Assembly (NCBI RefSeq): GCF_000422385.1
Contig: NZ_AULR01000003.1
Location: 124,001 to 188,000 of the forward strand
DNA from: Microbacterium indicum DSM 19969
GTDB lineage: Bacteria > Actinomycetota > Actinomycetes > Actinomycetales > Microbacteriaceae
Length of the DNA: 64,000 nucleotides
Direction: 5' to 3'
Positions 14,117 to 24,858 of the stretch are shown in pieces. Both the position numbers and the translations under genes were made by a program. Within the stretch, counting starts at the first letter, position 1. The number at the start of each line of letters is the position of its first letter. The notes beneath the pieces were generated by a model, which saw nothing but the letters and a program-made list of their open reading frames with translations, did not search any database and had not been told where the DNA came from.

Positions 14117-14940
14117 GCACCGTCGAAGCATCGCGCCGCGCGCGGCCCGCCTGGCTCACGGCCGGCGCCGTCGTCTCGGGCGTCATCGTCCTCGTCGCGA
14201 TCGCCTGGGCCGTCTTCCCGGGCCTCTTCGCGCCCGGCGACCCGACGGCGTCGGTCGCCCCGTCGCTCCAGGCCCCGAGCGGGGCGCACTGGTTCGGCAC
14301 CGACGCGACGGGCCGAGACGTCTTCACCCGCGTCGTCCACGGCGCCGCGCAGTCGGTCCCCGCGGCCCTCGTCGCGGTCGTTGTCGGCTTCGTCGCCGGC
14401 ACGCTCCTCGGCGTGACCGCGGGCGCGACGGGCGGCGCCGTCGACGAGGTGATCATGCGCGTCGTCGACGTGCTCCTCGCGATCCCGGCCCTGCTCCTCT
14501 CGCTGAGCGTCGTCATCATCCTCGGCTTCGGCACCATGCCCGCGGCGCTCGCCGTCGGGGTCACCTCGATCGCGACCTTCGCGCGCCTCGTGCGATCGCA
14601 GGTCGTGAGCGTGCGCGTCTCCGAGTACGTCGAGGCGGCGTACGGATCCGGCGGCACCTTCCTCTCCGTCCTCTGGCGGCACATCCTGCCGAACTCCCTC
14701 ACCCCCGTGATCGCGCTCGCGGCGCTGCAGCTCGGGTCCGCGATCCTGCAGATCTCGACGCTCGGCTTCCTCGGCTACGGCGCCCCGCCGCCCACGCCCG
14801 AGTGGGGCCTCCTCATCGCCGAGGGTCGTGACTACGTCGCGACCGCGTGGTGGCTGACGGTGCTCCCCGGAGCCGTCGTCGCCGTCGTCGTGATCGCGAC
14901 GAACCAGCTGAGCCGGGCCCTCGGAAGGAGCGCGCGATGA
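14113..14940 (+). CDS. ABC transporter permease, DppC type
   Basis: A 275-residue second permease of the same importer. It has one N-terminal membrane segment, the DppC signature stretch HWFGTDATGRDVFTRVVHGA, and then five further segments. The EAA-like loop is EYVEAAYGSGGTFLSVLWRHILPNSLTP. Its start overlaps the preceding permease (ATGA) and its end overlaps the ATPase start (ATGA), so translation of the set is coupled. Confidence 0.95.
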   Translation: MSTVEASRRARPAWLTAGAVVSGVIVLVAIAWAVFPGLFAPGDPTASVAPSLQAPSGAHWFGTDATGRDVFTRVVHGAAQSVPAALVAVVVGFVAGTLLGVTAGATGGAVDEVIMRVVDVLLAIPALLLSLSVVIILGFGTMPAALAVGVTSIATFARLVRSQVVSVRVSEYVEAAYGSGGTFLSVLWRHILPNSLTPVIALAALQLGSAILQISTLGFLGYGAPPPTPEWGLLIAEGRDYVATAWWLTVLPGAVVAVVVIATNQLSRALGRSAR

Positions 14941-16538
14941 GCGGGAACCTCCTCGAGATCCGCGACCTCGGCGTCGCGTACCGCACGCGCTCGGGCGAGC
15001 GCACCGTCGTCGATGGCGTCTCGCTCGACGTCGCGCCCGGCGAGGTGACGGCGCTCCTCGGCGAGTCGGGATCCGGCAAGTCGACGGTCGCGCAGTCGGC
15101 GATCGGCCTGCTCGCGTCGAACGGGCGCGTGACGGGCGGATCCGTCCGCCTCCGCGGCGACGAGCTCACGGGCCTCGCGGAGCGCCGCTGGCGCGCGATC
15201 CGCGGCGCCCGCATCGGCCTCGTCCCGCAGGACCCGGGCGGATCCCTGAACCCCGTCGCCACGATCGGGGCGAGCGTCGGCGAGGCGCTGCGGATCCACG
15301 GCTGGAAGGACGGCGCGAAGATCCGCCGCCGCGTCGTCGAGCTGCTCGACCGCGTGGGGATCGACGACCCAGAGACGCGCGCGCGGCAGCACCCGCACGA
15401 GCTGTCGGGCGGCATGCGCCAGCGCGTCCTGATCGCCGCCGCGATCGCGCTCGAGCCCGAGCTGATCATCGCCGACGAGCCGACGAGCGCGCTCGACGTG
15501 ACGGTGCAGCGCCGCGTGCTCGATCTGCTCGACGAGCTGCGCGCCGACACCGGCATGGGCGTCCTCCTCATCACGCACGATCTCGCCGTCGCGGCCGACC
15601 GCAGCGACCGCGTCGTCGTCATGCAGGGCGGGCGCGTGCAGGAGGAGGGCCGCACGGCCGACGTCCTGCGGGATCCCGAGGCCCCGTATACGCAGATGCT
15701 GCTCGCCGACGCGCCGTCGCTCGCGTCGGTCGTCGAGCGTCGCCCGCCCGAGATCGCGGCGCGGGAGCGCCCCCTCGTCGAGGTCGCGGGCCTCCGCCAG
15801 GAGTTCGGCCGCGGCCGGAGGGATCCCTTCGTCGCGGTCGACGACGTGTCGTTCACGGTCGCGCGCGGCACGACGCACGCGCTCGTCGGCGAATCGGGCT
15901 CGGGCAAGACGACGACGGGCCGCGCGCTCGCGGGCTTCGCGAAGCCGACGGCGGGATCCGTCCGCGTCGGCGACGTCGACGTCACGGCGCTGCGCTCGGC
16001 GCGGGCATTCCGGCGCACGACGCAGCTCGTCTACCAGAACCCTCTCGGCTCGCTCGACCCGCGCCAGACGGTCGGGCAGGCGATCGGCGAGCCGCTGCGC
16101 AACTTCCGCCTCGGCTCGGCGTCCGAGCGGGCCGCGAAGGTCGCCGCGTCGCTCGACCTCGTCGCGCTCCCGGCCGACGCCGCGTCGCGCCGCCCCGCCG
16201 AGCTCTCGGGCGGGCAGCGGCAGCGCGTCGCGATCGCCCGCGCGTTGATCCTCGAGCCCGAGCTCGTCGTCCTCGACGAGGCCGTCTCGGCGCTCGACGT
16301 CTCGGTGCAGGCGCAGATCCTGCGCCTCCTCGCCGACCTGCAGGAGCGGCTCGGTCTCACCTACGTGTTCATCTCGCACGACCTCGCGGTCGTGCGGCAG
16401 ATCGCCGACACCGTCTCGGTGCTCCAGCGCGGCCGGCAGGTCGAGCAGGGGCCGACGGCGGCGGTCTTCGCCGATCCCCAGCACGACTACACCCGCCAGC
16501 TGCTCGAGGCCATCCCCGGCCGGGCGGCGCGAGAATAG
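14937..16538 (+). CDS. Double ABC ATPase, DppD-DppF fusion type
   Basis: A 533-residue protein with two complete nucleotide-binding domains that energise the importer. The first has Walker A GESGSGKS at residues 42-49, signature LSGGMRQRV near 154 and Walker B ELIIADEPTSALD. The second has Walker A GESGSGKTT near 317, signature LSGGQRQRV near 423 and Walker B ELVVLDEAVSALD. One polypeptide replaces the usual DppD and DppF pair. The start overlaps the upstream permease stop, and a GGAAGGAG site precedes it. Confidence 0.95.
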   Translation: MSGNLLEIRDLGVAYRTRSGERTVVDGVSLDVAPGEVTALLGESGSGKSTVAQSAIGLLASNGRVTGGSVRLRGDELTGLAERRWRAIRGARIGLVPQDPGGSLNPVATIGASVGEALRIHGWKDGAKIRRRVVELLDRVGIDDPETRARQHPHELSGGMRQRVLIAAAIALEPELIIADEPTSALDVTVQRRVLDLLDELRADTGMGVLLITHDLAVAADRSDRVVVMQGGRVQEEGRTADVLRDPEAPYTQMLLADAPSLASVVERRPPEIAARERPLVEVAGLRQEFGRGRRDPFVAVDDVSFTVARGTTHALVGESGSGKTTTGRALAGFAKPTAGSVRVGDVDVTALRSARAFRRTTQLVYQNPLGSLDPRQTVGQAIGEPLRNFRLGSASERAAKVAASLDLVALPADAASRRPAELSGGQRQRVAIARALILEPELVVLDEAVSALDVSVQAQILRLLADLQERLGLTYVFISHDLAVVRQIADTVSVLQRGRQVEQGPTAAVFADPQHDYTRQLLEAIPGRAARE

Positions 16539-16546
16539 GGGTCATC

Positions 16547-17155
16547 ATGCCCGACATCATCGAACTGCTCGCGGGCCTTCCGGAAGGCCACCCGCTCATC
16601 GCGCTGCGCGGCCGCCGGCAGCAGGCGCGCGACAACGCCCAGCTGAGCTTCGAGGCTCTCCTCGAGCCCGCGGAGCCCGGATCCTTCCCGCTCTCCGAGC
16701 GCTACGCGGTCGCGGCGTTCGCGGCGCAGCTGCACGGCGACGAGCACTCCACGGCGTTCTACGCCGACCTGCTCGGCGACGAGGCCCCGGGGCTCAGCGG
16801 GGTCATCGCCCGCGCCGCGGCGTCGGGCCGATCCGAGGGGCCCTTCGGCAACTACCGCGAGCCGGGCCTGCAGGGCGAGAACGAGCCGGGATCGGCGTGG
16901 GCTCCCGACGCGCTCGTCGCGGGCGAGGTCGGAACCCGCCTCGCAGCGGCGCTCGCGCACACCCATCTCCTCGTCTTCCGCCCCCGCGAGGCGAGCGCCG
17001 ACGCCGTGCGCGCCCTCGCCGACGCGGGATGGAGCGCCGACGACATCGTGTCGCTCTCGCAGCTCGTCGCGTTCCTCTCGTTCCAGCTGCGCGTCGCCCG
17101 CGGGCTGCGCGTCATGGCCGACAACCCCCGCACCGAGAACGGAGCAGCAGCATGA
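16547..17155 (+). CDS. CMD domain protein (resembles Avi_7170 family)
   Basis: A 202-residue protein that I place, from memory and context, in the CMD (carboxymuconolactone decarboxylase-like) family named after Avi_7170. It opens MPDIIELLAGLPEGHPL and contains long helices but no CxxC pair, so a peroxidase-type redox centre is absent. It starts 8 bases after the double ATPase, and its stop overlaps the next gene (ATGA). That next gene carries the CxxC-H motif, suggesting a two-subunit partnership linked to the imported substrate. The exact reaction is unknown. Confidence 0.75.
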   Translation: MPDIIELLAGLPEGHPLIALRGRRQQARDNAQLSFEALLEPAEPGSFPLSERYAVAAFAAQLHGDEHSTAFYADLLGDEAPGLSGVIARAAASGRSEGPFGNYREPGLQGENEPGSAWAPDALVAGEVGTRLAAALAHTHLLVFRPREASADAVRALADAGWSADDIVSLSQLVAFLSFQLRVARGLRVMADNPRTENGAAA

Positions 17156-17769
17156 GCGCGACGATCACCGAGTACGGTCCCGAGCTGCCCCGCCCCGAGG
17201 CCTTCACACGCGAGGCCCTCCGCTGGGAGCCGTGGGTCGAGCCCCTCGCCGAGAGCGAGCTGACGCCCGAGCAGATCGACGCGCTCGTCGAGCCCCTGCG
17301 GGCGAAGAATCCGTACTTCCGCCTGCTGGCGCGCGACCCCGCGGCGCTCAAGGCGCGCACGCTGACCGACAAGGACATCTTCTTCAACGTGACCGACGGC
17401 GTCGGCCGCGCCGAGCGCGAGCTATCGGCCGCGGCGACCTCGCGCTACAACGGCTGCGTCTACTGCGCCTCGGTCCACACGGCCGCGGCCGTGAAGGAGT
17501 CGGGCCGCGCCGACGACGTCGACCGGCTCATCGCCGAGGGCGTCGGCGCCGATCTCGGATCCGAGCAGTGGAACGCGATCTCGGCCGCTTCGGTCGCGCT
17601 CGCCGACACCCCTCTCGCCTTCGGGGCCGACGACCTCGCCGGCCTCCGCGACGCGGGCTTCGACGACGCCGAGATCCTCGACATCCTGGGCGGCGCGGCC
17701 TTCTTCAACTGGGCGAACCGCCTCATGCTGTCGCTGGGCGAGCCGTCCCTCCCGCCCACCCGTCGCTGA
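17152..17769 (+). CDS. Alkylhydroperoxidase (AhpD-like) domain protein (resembles Avi_7169 family)
   Basis: A 205-residue AhpD-fold protein. The redox motif is complete: Glu90, Cys102-x-x-Cys105 and His109 in the stretch NGCVYCASVH. This arrangement supports a thiol-based peroxidase or related redox activity. It is translationally coupled (ATGA) to the preceding CMD protein and is the last gene of the importer operon. An inverted repeat follows at 17771-17838. As far as I recall, this pair recurs next to peptide-type ABC importers and flavin monooxygenases in other genomes. Confidence 0.85.
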   Translation: MSATITEYGPELPRPEAFTREALRWEPWVEPLAESELTPEQIDALVEPLRAKNPYFRLLARDPAALKARTLTDKDIFFNVTDGVGRAERELSAAATSRYNGCVYCASVHTAAAVKESGRADDVDRLIAEGVGADLGSEQWNAISAASVALADTPLAFGADDLAGLRDAGFDDAEILDILGGAAFFNWANRLMLSLGEPSLPPTRR

Positions 17770-17770
17770 G

Positions 17771-17838
17771 ACTCTGACGATCCCGCGACGCTCTGGCGAT
17801 TCGGCCGGTTCGGGCGGGTCGCGGCGCATCGTCAGAGT
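17771..17838 (+). repeat. Inverted repeat between the importer operon and a membrane protein gene
   Basis: ACTCTGACGAT at 17771-17781 and its exact complement ATCGTCAGAGT at 17828-17838 frame a 46-base segment, which adds partial pairing (CCGCGAC with GTCGCGG). The spacing is longer than in the other terminators of the window. It may be a terminator or an intergenic REP-like element. Confidence 0.45.
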
Positions 17839-17924
17839 TTCGGGGCGGCGAGGCTCCCGGGATCCGCGGGTCGCCGGCGTTAGCCTGCGGTGGGGAGAGT
17901 CCCCGTCTGTGAGGAGCGCATGCG

Positions 17925-18989
17925 ATGAGCGACGCCCAGGGTCCCAAGAACGACGCGACCGGCGAGCCCGAGCAGGACGCCGAGACGCAGGCCGTGCCCG
18001 AGACGCCGGCTGAGGCCGTCGAGCCCGCCGCGGATCCCGTGGCCGCGCCCGAGCCCGTCTCGGAGCCCGAAGCGGCGCCCGCGCCGGCTGAGGCCGGCGA
18101 GCCCGCGACGGCCGAGCCCGAGCCCGCGACGACGGCGTACCCCGCCGCATCGTCGGCGGAACCTCAGCAGGGGGACCCGGTCGAGGACGACGAGCCCGCG
18201 ACGTCGGAGCCCGACTACGAGGCCCTCGCCGCCGAGCTCGACCGCCTCGAGAGCTCGCTGCCTCCCGAGGAGAAGCCCGCCCAGGCCGCCGCCGGCGCCG
18301 CCGCGGCGAGCCCGTGGTTCGAGCCCGCGAAGACCGAGACCTTCACGGCCACGGAGCCCGCGGTCACCCCGAGCGAGCCGACCGCCCCGACGGTCGCGGC
18401 GCCCGCTCCCGCGCCGTCGCCGATCTTCGTGCAGGCCCCCGAGCCGCCTCGCCGCCGCGGCAACCGCGCAGCGGCCGGCGCGATCGGCCTCGTCGCCGCC
18501 GTCGCCTTCGCGGCGATCTACGGCGCCGCGACCCTCGCCTGGGAGTACCTCGTCGCGCTCGTGAACGGGCAGCCCGTCACCGACTGGGCCGCGTTCGTCG
18601 CCGACCCGCTTCTGTCGGCGGGCTTCTGGTTCACCGTCATCGCGTTCTGGCTCGCGTTCTGGCTGCTCGGCGTCTTCGTCAACCGCGCGCGCTGGTGGTC
18701 GTGGGTGATCCTCGGCGTCCTCGTCGCCGCGCTCACCTACGCGGGCCACATCGGCGGCGTCTTCCTCGACGCGCCCTTCTGGAACATCACGGCGTCCGAG
18801 GGAACCGACCTCCTCGTCGCGCATGTGCTGCACCCGCTGAGCCTCCTCGCCTTCATCTCGGCCCGCGAGGTCACGGTCTGGTTCGGGGCGTGGGTGTCGC
18901 GCCGCGGATCCAAGGTCACGGCCGCGAACGCCGAGGCCAAGGCCGAGTACGAGCGCGTCATCGCCGAGGGCCCCGAGTCGCAGATCTGA
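17925..18989 (+). CDS. Membrane protein with long acidic Pro/Ala/Glu-rich N-terminus
   Basis: A 354-residue protein of unknown role. Residues 1 to about 180 are low-complexity, rich in Glu, Pro and Ala with many EPEP-type repeats, and probably disordered in the cytoplasm. The C-terminal half carries four hydrophobic segments separated by short loops and ends in a basic, then mixed-charge tail. The start at 17925 has GAGGAG eight bases upstream. It is probably co-transcribed with the small membrane protein 38 bases downstream. Confidence 0.8.
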   Translation: MSDAQGPKNDATGEPEQDAETQAVPETPAEAVEPAADPVAAPEPVSEPEAAPAPAEAGEPATAEPEPATTAYPAASSAEPQQGDPVEDDEPATSEPDYEALAAELDRLESSLPPEEKPAQAAAGAAAASPWFEPAKTETFTATEPAVTPSEPTAPTVAAPAPAPSPIFVQAPEPPRRRGNRAAAGAIGLVAAVAFAAIYGAATLAWEYLVALVNGQPVTDWAAFVADPLLSAGFWFTVIAFWLAFWLLGVFVNRARWWSWVILGVLVAALTYAGHIGGVFLDAPFWNITASEGTDLLVAHVLHPLSLLAFISAREVTVWFGAWVSRRGSKVTAANAEAKAEYERVIAEGPESQI

Positions 18990-19027
18990 TCCGCCGTCCC
19001 GCCGCGCGTCGGCGGGACAATGGACGC

Positions 19028-19507
19028 ATGACCCCGCGCGCTCCCCTCGCCGTCGCGGCCCTCGCGACCGTGGGGTACCTCGCGCTCCTCGTGGCGGGGC
19101 TCGGCTTCGCGAGCCTCTGGACCGGCAGCGAGGTCATCGCGATGCCGGGCATCGACATCCCGACGGCCTTCGTCGCCGCGGGCGCCGCGCTCGTCGCGTT
19201 CGGCCTGCTCCTCTGGGCGGCCCTCGACCGCTGGCGCCCGAGCTACGGATCCGTCGCGGGCGTCGCGCTCGCGTCCGGCGCCGTGCACGCCCTGGTCCTG
19301 GGGGTCGCGGTCCTCGTCGACACGGGCGATCTCGGATCCGTCATCGGCGTCCTCGAGCACGTCCTCATCGGCTGGGTCTCGCCCGTCGTCGTCCTCGCCG
19401 CGGCCGTGGCGGCCTGGGCGGCGGTCGCGATCCGACGCACGGGCGCGAACCCGCCGCGCTGGCCGTGGGAGGGCCGCGGCGGCGACGGCCCCGACGACGC
19501 GCCCTAG
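19028..19507 (+). CDS. Four-TM hypothetical membrane protein
   Basis: A 159-residue protein with about four hydrophobic segments (near residues 9-30, 45-66, 77-97 and 108-132) and a hydrophilic, acidic C-terminus. No catalytic motif is visible and I do not recognise the family. The TAG stop shares CTAG with the stop of the convergent minus-strand gene, so the two reading frames overlap by three bases. Confidence 0.75.
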   Translation: MTPRAPLAVAALATVGYLALLVAGLGFASLWTGSEVIAMPGIDIPTAFVAAGAALVAFGLLLWAALDRWRPSYGSVAGVALASGAVHALVLGVAVLVDTGDLGSVIGVLEHVLIGWVSPVVVLAAAVAAWAAVAIRRTGANPPRWPWEGRGGDGPDDAP

Positions 19508-20139
19508 TCGAACGGGGTGTCGAGCGAGCTCGTGAGCTCGGCGAGGAGTGCGTCGATCTGCGGCTCGACGAACTCGGTCACGGCGGCGCGGATCCGCATG
19601 CGGTGGCGCAGCAGGAGCGCGCAGACCTCTCGCCCGATCTCGTCGGCGAACTCGTCGGCGAGGCGCACCTCCTGACGCAGCGCCCGCTTCGCCTCCTCGC
19701 TGAGCGGAGGAAGCGGCGCCGACTCGGCCGCCGCCTGCTGCTCGAGGCCCGCGATCGTGAAGAGGAACGGCTGGCCGGGCAGGGGATCCGGGTCGAGGGG
19801 GAGGCCGTCGAACTCGGGCGCGAGATCCTCGCGCGGGCGATAGGAGCGCGCCCTGTTGCGCGCGGTCTGCTCGTCGAGCTCGGCCTGCAGGAGCGGCAGG
19901 TTCTTCGCGGTGTACTCGCCGACCTGCGCGTCGACGATCGCCTTGATCCGGGTCGACATGCCGTGCTGCACGCCGTGCGGCACGTCGGAGGCGAGGCCGG
20001 CCGCCTCGAGGACCGGGGATCCGAGGCAACGGCGGCACGGAGAGCGGCGTCCGCGGTGCGTCGCCGGCTCCCAGCGCGGCAGCCAGCGCAGCCAGGCCTC
20101 GACGGCCTGGTCCACCCGCGTGTCGAGCGACCGCTCCAT
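19504..20139 (-). CDS. Conserved-looking hypothetical protein next to the str operon
   Basis: A 211-residue soluble, charged protein with no motif I recognise. A Cys-x-x-Cys pair (CRRC, near residues 35-38) lies in the basic N-terminal part. The centre is rich in Pro, Leu and Asp, and the C-terminal third is helical with many charged residues. A -10 box TACTCT (20151 to 20146) lies six bases before the ATG, so it is probably leaderless. It is divergent from rpsL. Confidence 0.75.
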   Translation of the reverse strand: MERSLDTRVDQAVEAWLRWLPRWEPATHRGRRSPCRRCLGSPVLEAAGLASDVPHGVQHGMSTRIKAIVDAQVGEYTAKNLPLLQAELDEQTARNRARSYRPREDLAPEFDGLPLDPDPLPGQPFLFTIAGLEQQAAAESAPLPPLSEEAKRALRQEVRLADEFADEIGREVCALLLRHRMRIRAAVTEFVEPQIDALLAELTSSLDTPFD

Positions 20140-20166
20140 ACGTCAAGAGTACGGAGTTCGCGGCGT

Positions 20167-20195
20167 TTGCGGGGCGCGTGTCGCGGACGTATGAT
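20167..20195 (+). promoter_or_regulatory. Probable str operon promoter
   Basis: TTGCGG at 20167-20172 and TATGAT at 20190-20195, 17 bases apart, give a good housekeeping sigma match on the plus strand. Transcription would start near 20202, leaving a leader of about 168 bases before rpsL. The divergent gene's -10 box is at 20146-20151, so its -35 region overlaps this promoter. Confidence 0.6.
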
Positions 20196-20369
20196 GGATC
20201 AGTGTGCGTGCGCGCGTTCGTCGCGCGTGCGTGGACACAGGGTCGAGATCTGCGAACAGGTCCGCCCCCACGGCATATCCACCGCACAACGCCCGGGCAT
20301 TCGCCCGTGCGGGTGGGTCGACGTGAAACATCACGCCGCTGTCACCGTGCAGCGAAAACAAGGAGAAAC

Positions 20370-20738
20370 GTGCCAACTATTCAGCAGTTGGTTCGCAAGG
20401 GACGCAAGCCGAAGGTCACCAAGACCAAGGCTCCCGCCCTGAAGTCGAACCCGCAGCAGGCCGGCGTGTGCACCCGTGTGTACACCACCACGCCCAAGAA
20501 GCCGAACTCGGCGATGCGCAAGGTCGCCCGTGTGAAGCTCCGCAACGGCACCGAGGTCACCGCGTACATCCCGGGTGAGGGTCACAACCTTCAGGAGCAC
20601 TCGCTCGTGCTCGTCCGCGGTGGTCGTGTGAAGGACCTCCCCGGTGTCCGCTACAAGATCGTCCGGGGTGCGCTCGACACCCAGGCCGTCAAGAACCGTC
20701 AGCAGGCTCGCAGCCGCTACGGCGCGAAGAAGGGCTGA
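20370..20738 (+). CDS. rpsL: 30S ribosomal protein S12
   Basis: A 122-residue S12, a component of the decoding centre. The GTG start at 20370 follows AAGGAG at 20360-20365. The sequence begins [12 protein letters not shown] and carries [13 protein letters not shown] and [13 protein letters not shown]. The lysines usually changed in streptomycin resistance (Lys42/43 and Lys87/88 regions) are unchanged, so a streptomycin-sensitive ribosome is predicted. It is the first gene of the str operon, six bases before rpsG. Confidence 0.99.
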   Translation: MPTIQQLVRKGRKPKVTKTKAPALKSNPQQAGVCTRVYTTTPKKPNSAMRKVARVKLRNGTEVTAYIPGEGHNLQEHSLVLVRGGRVKDLPGVRYKIVRGALDTQAVKNRQQARSRYGAKKG

Positions 20739-20743
20739 GTCTC

Positions 20744-21214
20744 ATGCCTCGTAAGGGTCCTGCCCCCAAGCGCCCGGTCGTCAACGACCCCGTACACGGC
20801 GCCCCCATCGTCACGCAGCTCGTCAACAAGATCCTCGTCGACGGCAAGAAGTCGATCGCCGAGAGCATCGTCTACGGCGCCCTCGAGGGCGTCGAGGCGA
20901 AGGCCGAGGGCGACGCCGTGACGACGCTCAAGAAGGCGCTCGACAACGTGCGCCCGACTCTCGAGGTCCGCAGCCGCCGCGTCGGCGGCTCGACCTACCA
21001 GGTGCCGGTCGAGGTCAAGCCCCACCGCGCCAACACGCTCGCCCTCCGCTGGCTCGTGAGCTACGCGAAGGGTCGCCGCGAGAAGACGATGACCGAGCGT
21101 CTCATGAACGAGATCCTCGACGCGTCGAACGGTCTTGGCGCCGCTGTGAAGCGTCGCGAGGACACGCACAAGATGGCCGAGTCGAACCGCGCGTTCGCTC
21201 ACTACCGCTGGTAG
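20744..21214 (+). CDS. rpsG: 30S ribosomal protein S7
   Basis: A 156-residue S7, which nucleates assembly of the 3' domain of 16S rRNA. It begins [16 protein letters not shown] and ends in the typical [14 protein letters not shown], the full actinobacterial length. It lies directly after rpsL in the standard order. A 96-base gap with a short inverted repeat (GGATCCGGA at 21233-21241, TCCGGATCC at 21256-21264) separates it from fusA. Confidence 0.99.
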   Translation: MPRKGPAPKRPVVNDPVHGAPIVTQLVNKILVDGKKSIAESIVYGALEGVEAKAEGDAVTTLKKALDNVRPTLEVRSRRVGGSTYQVPVEVKPHRANTLALRWLVSYAKGRREKTMTERLMNEILDASNGLGAAVKRREDTHKMAESNRAFAHYRW

Positions 21215-21310
21215 TCCATCGCGTGACCCGCTGGATCCGGATCGTCTCCGGGCGGTCCGGATCCGGCACCTGCAGCAGCATTTTTCTCCTCTCCACGTAA
21301 GGAAACGCAA

Positions 21311-23425
21311 GTGGCACAAGACGTGCTCACCGACCTCAACAAGGTCCGCAACATCGGCATCATGGCGCACATCGACGCCGGTAAGACGACGACGACCGAG
21401 CGCATCCTCTTCTACACGGGCGTCAACCACAAGATCGGTGAGACGCACGACGGCGCTTCGACGACCGACTGGATGGAGCAGGAGCAGGAGCGTGGCATCA
21501 CGATCACGTCCGCTGCTGTGACGTGCTTCTGGGACGGCACCCAGATCAACATCATCGACACGCCCGGCCACGTCGACTTCACGGTCGAGGTCGAGCGTTC
21601 GCTCCGCGTTCTCGACGGCGCTGTCGCCGTGTTCGACGGCAAGGAGGGCGTCGAGCCCCAGTCCGAGACCGTGTGGCGCCAGGCCGACAAGTACAACGTC
21701 CCGCGCATCTGCTTCGTCAACAAGATGGACAAGATGGGCGCCGACTTCTACTACACGGTCGACACCATCGTGAACCGCCTCAAGGCGAAGCCGCTCGTCA
21801 TGCAGCTTCCGATCGGCGCCGAGAACGACTTCGTCGGCGTCGTCGACCTGCTGTCGATGAAGGCCTTCGTGTGGCCGGGCGACGCCAAGGGCGACGTGAC
21901 GATGGGCGCCTCGTACGAGACGCAGGAGATCCCCGCCGACCTCGTCGAGCGCGCCGAGGAGTACCGCGCCGCTCTCATCGAGACGGTCGCCGAGACCGAC
22001 GACGCGCTGCTCGAGAAGTTCTTCGGCGGCGAGGAGCTCACGATCGACGAGATCAAGGCCGGCGTGCGCAAGCTCACCATCACCGGTGAGGCGTACCCCG
22101 TGTTCTGCGGCTCGGCGTTCAAGAACCGCGGCGTGCAGCCCATGCTCGACGCCGTGGTCGACTACCTCCCCGCTCCCGTCGACGTGCCCGCCATCGAGGC
22201 GCACGACCCCAAGGACGAGTCGATCGTCATCGAGCGCCACGCCTCGGCGGAGGAGCCCTTCACGGCCCTCGCGTTCAAGGTCGTCACGCACCCCTTCTTC
22301 GGTCGTCTGACCTACATCCGCGTGTACTCGGGTCACCTCGAGTCGGGGGCGCAGATCGTCAACTCGACGAAGGGCAAGAAGGAGCGCATCGGCAAGATCT
22401 TCCAGATGCACGCCAACAAGGAGGTGCCGGTCGACTCGGTCACCGCGGGTCACATCTACGCGGTCATCGGCCTGAAGGACACCACCACGGGTGACACGCT
22501 CTCGAACCCCGACCACCAGGTCGTGCTCGAGTCGATGACGTTCCCCGAGCCCGTCATCGAGGTCGCGATCGAGCCGAAGACGAAGGCCGACCAGGAGAAG
22601 CTGGGTCTCGCGATCCAGAAGCTCGCTGAGGAGGACCCGACCTTCCGCGTCGAGAACAACGCCGAGACCGGCCAGACCACGGTCAAGGGCATGGGCGAGC
22701 TGCACCTCGACATCCTCGTCGACCGCATGAAGCGCGAGTTCAAGGTCGAGGCCAACGTGGGCAAGCCCCAGGTGGCCTACCGCGAGACGATCCGCAAGGC
22801 CGTCGAGCGCCACGACTACACGCACAAGAAGCAGACCGGTGGTTCGGGTCAGTTCGCGAAGATCCAGTTCGCGATCGAGCCCATGGAGGTCGAGGGCGAC
22901 AAGGTCTACGAGTTCTCGAACGAGGTCACGGGTGGACGCATCCCCCGCGAGTACATCCCCTCGGTCGACGCGGGCTTCCAGGACGCGATGAACGTCGGCG
23001 TGCTCGCCGGCTACCCGATGGTGGGCGTCAAGGCGCGCCTCCTCGACGGTGCCTCGCACGACGTCGACTCGTCGGAGATGGCGTTCAAGATCGCCGGTTC
23101 GATGGGCTTCAAGGAGGCCATCCGCAAGGCGAACCCCGTCCTCCTCGAGCCGCTCATGTCGGTCGAGGTCCGTACTCCCGAGGAGTACATGGGCGACGTC
23201 ATCGGCGACCTGAACTCGCGTCGCGGCCAGGTGCAGTCGATGGAGGACGCCCAGGGCGTCAAGGTCGTCCGCGCCCTCGTCCCGCTCTCGAGCATGTTCG
23301 GCTACATCGGCGACCTGCGCTCGAAGACCTCGGGCCGCGCCGTGTACTCAATGGAGTTCGACAGCTACGCCGAGGTTCCCAAGGCCGTCGCCGACGAGAT
23401 CATCCAGAAGGGCAAGGGCGAGTAA
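21311..23425 (+). CDS. fusA: Elongation factor G
   Basis: A 704-residue translocase GTPase of translation. The GTG start at 21311 follows TAAGGAAA. G-domain motifs are intact: AHIDAGKTT (G1), RGITITSAA (G2), DTPGHVDF (G3) and NKMDK (G4). Domains II to V follow, including the domain IV stretch [13 protein letters not shown]. Third gene of the str operon; a hairpin then separates it from tuf. Confidence 0.99.
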   Translation: MAQDVLTDLNKVRNIGIMAHIDAGKTTTTERILFYTGVNHKIGETHDGASTTDWMEQEQERGITITSAAVTCFWDGTQINIIDTPGHVDFTVEVERSLRVLDGAVAVFDGKEGVEPQSETVWRQADKYNVPRICFVNKMDKMGADFYYTVDTIVNRLKAKPLVMQLPIGAENDFVGVVDLLSMKAFVWPGDAKGDVTMGASYETQEIPADLVERAEEYRAALIETVAETDDALLEKFFGGEELTIDEIKAGVRKLTITGEAYPVFCGSAFKNRGVQPMLDAVVDYLPAPVDVPAIEAHDPKDESIVIERHASAEEPFTALAFKVVTHPFFGRLTYIRVYSGHLESGAQIVNSTKGKKERIGKIFQMHANKEVPVDSVTAGHIYAVIGLKDTTTGDTLSNPDHQVVLESMTFPEPVIEVAIEPKTKADQEKLGLAIQKLAEEDPTFRVENNAETGQTTVKGMGELHLDILVDRMKREFKVEANVGKPQVAYRETIRKAVERHDYTHKKQTGGSGQFAKIQFAIEPMEVEGDKVYEFSNEVTGGRIPREYIPSVDAGFQDAMNVGVLAGYPMVGVKARLLDGASHDVDSSEMAFKIAGSMGFKEAIRKANPVLLEPLMSVEVRTPEEYMGDVIGDLNSRRGQVQSMEDAQGVKVVRALVPLSSMFGYIGDLRSKTSGRAVYSMEFDSYAEVPKAVADEIIQKGKGE

Positions 23426-23449
23426 GACACTCCCCGCCTTCCGGCTCTC

Positions 23450-23480
23450 GGATGGGGCCGGGCCGCTCCCGGCCCCATCC
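23450..23480 (+). terminator. Hairpin between fusA and tuf
   Basis: Perfect 13-base-pair stem (GGATGGGGCCGGG and its complement) with a 5-base loop, 24 bases after the fusA stop. It is probably a terminator or attenuator that partly separates fusA from tuf expression. No U tract follows. Confidence 0.65.
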
Positions 23481-23592
23481 GCCATCACACAACTTCACAT
23501 CGACTGTCTCTATTAGACTGAAACAAACCCCCGGATCGACGCGGTCGCAATCCAGCGCCCTCGTCTTTCCCTGACGTCCTGAGGAGGACACA

Positions 23593-24786
<1,194 letters not shown>

Positions 24787-24802
24787 GACCTCGCGTCTTC
24801 AC

Positions 24803-24841
24803 CGAAACGGGATCGGACCCTCAGGGTCCGGTCCCGTTTCG
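24803..24841 (+). terminator. Terminator after tuf
   Basis: An 18-base-pair stem (CGAAACGGGATCGGACCC paired with GGGTCCGGTCCCGTTTCG, one G-T pair) with a three-base loop, starting 17 bases after the tuf stop. Very likely the terminator of tuf. Confidence 0.85.
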
Positions 24842-24858
24842 TCGTTACGGTGGCAGGC

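Noticed and set aside
20370-20738. Streptomycin-resistance substitution in S12
   Set aside because: The TPKKPNS and KDLPGVRYK stretches are unchanged from the sensitive form.
23481-23592. tuf promoter around TTCACA (23494) and TATTAG/TAGACT (23511-23519)
   Set aside because: Spacers of 11 or 14 bases are too short for a normal promoter; the real one could not be fixed by eye.
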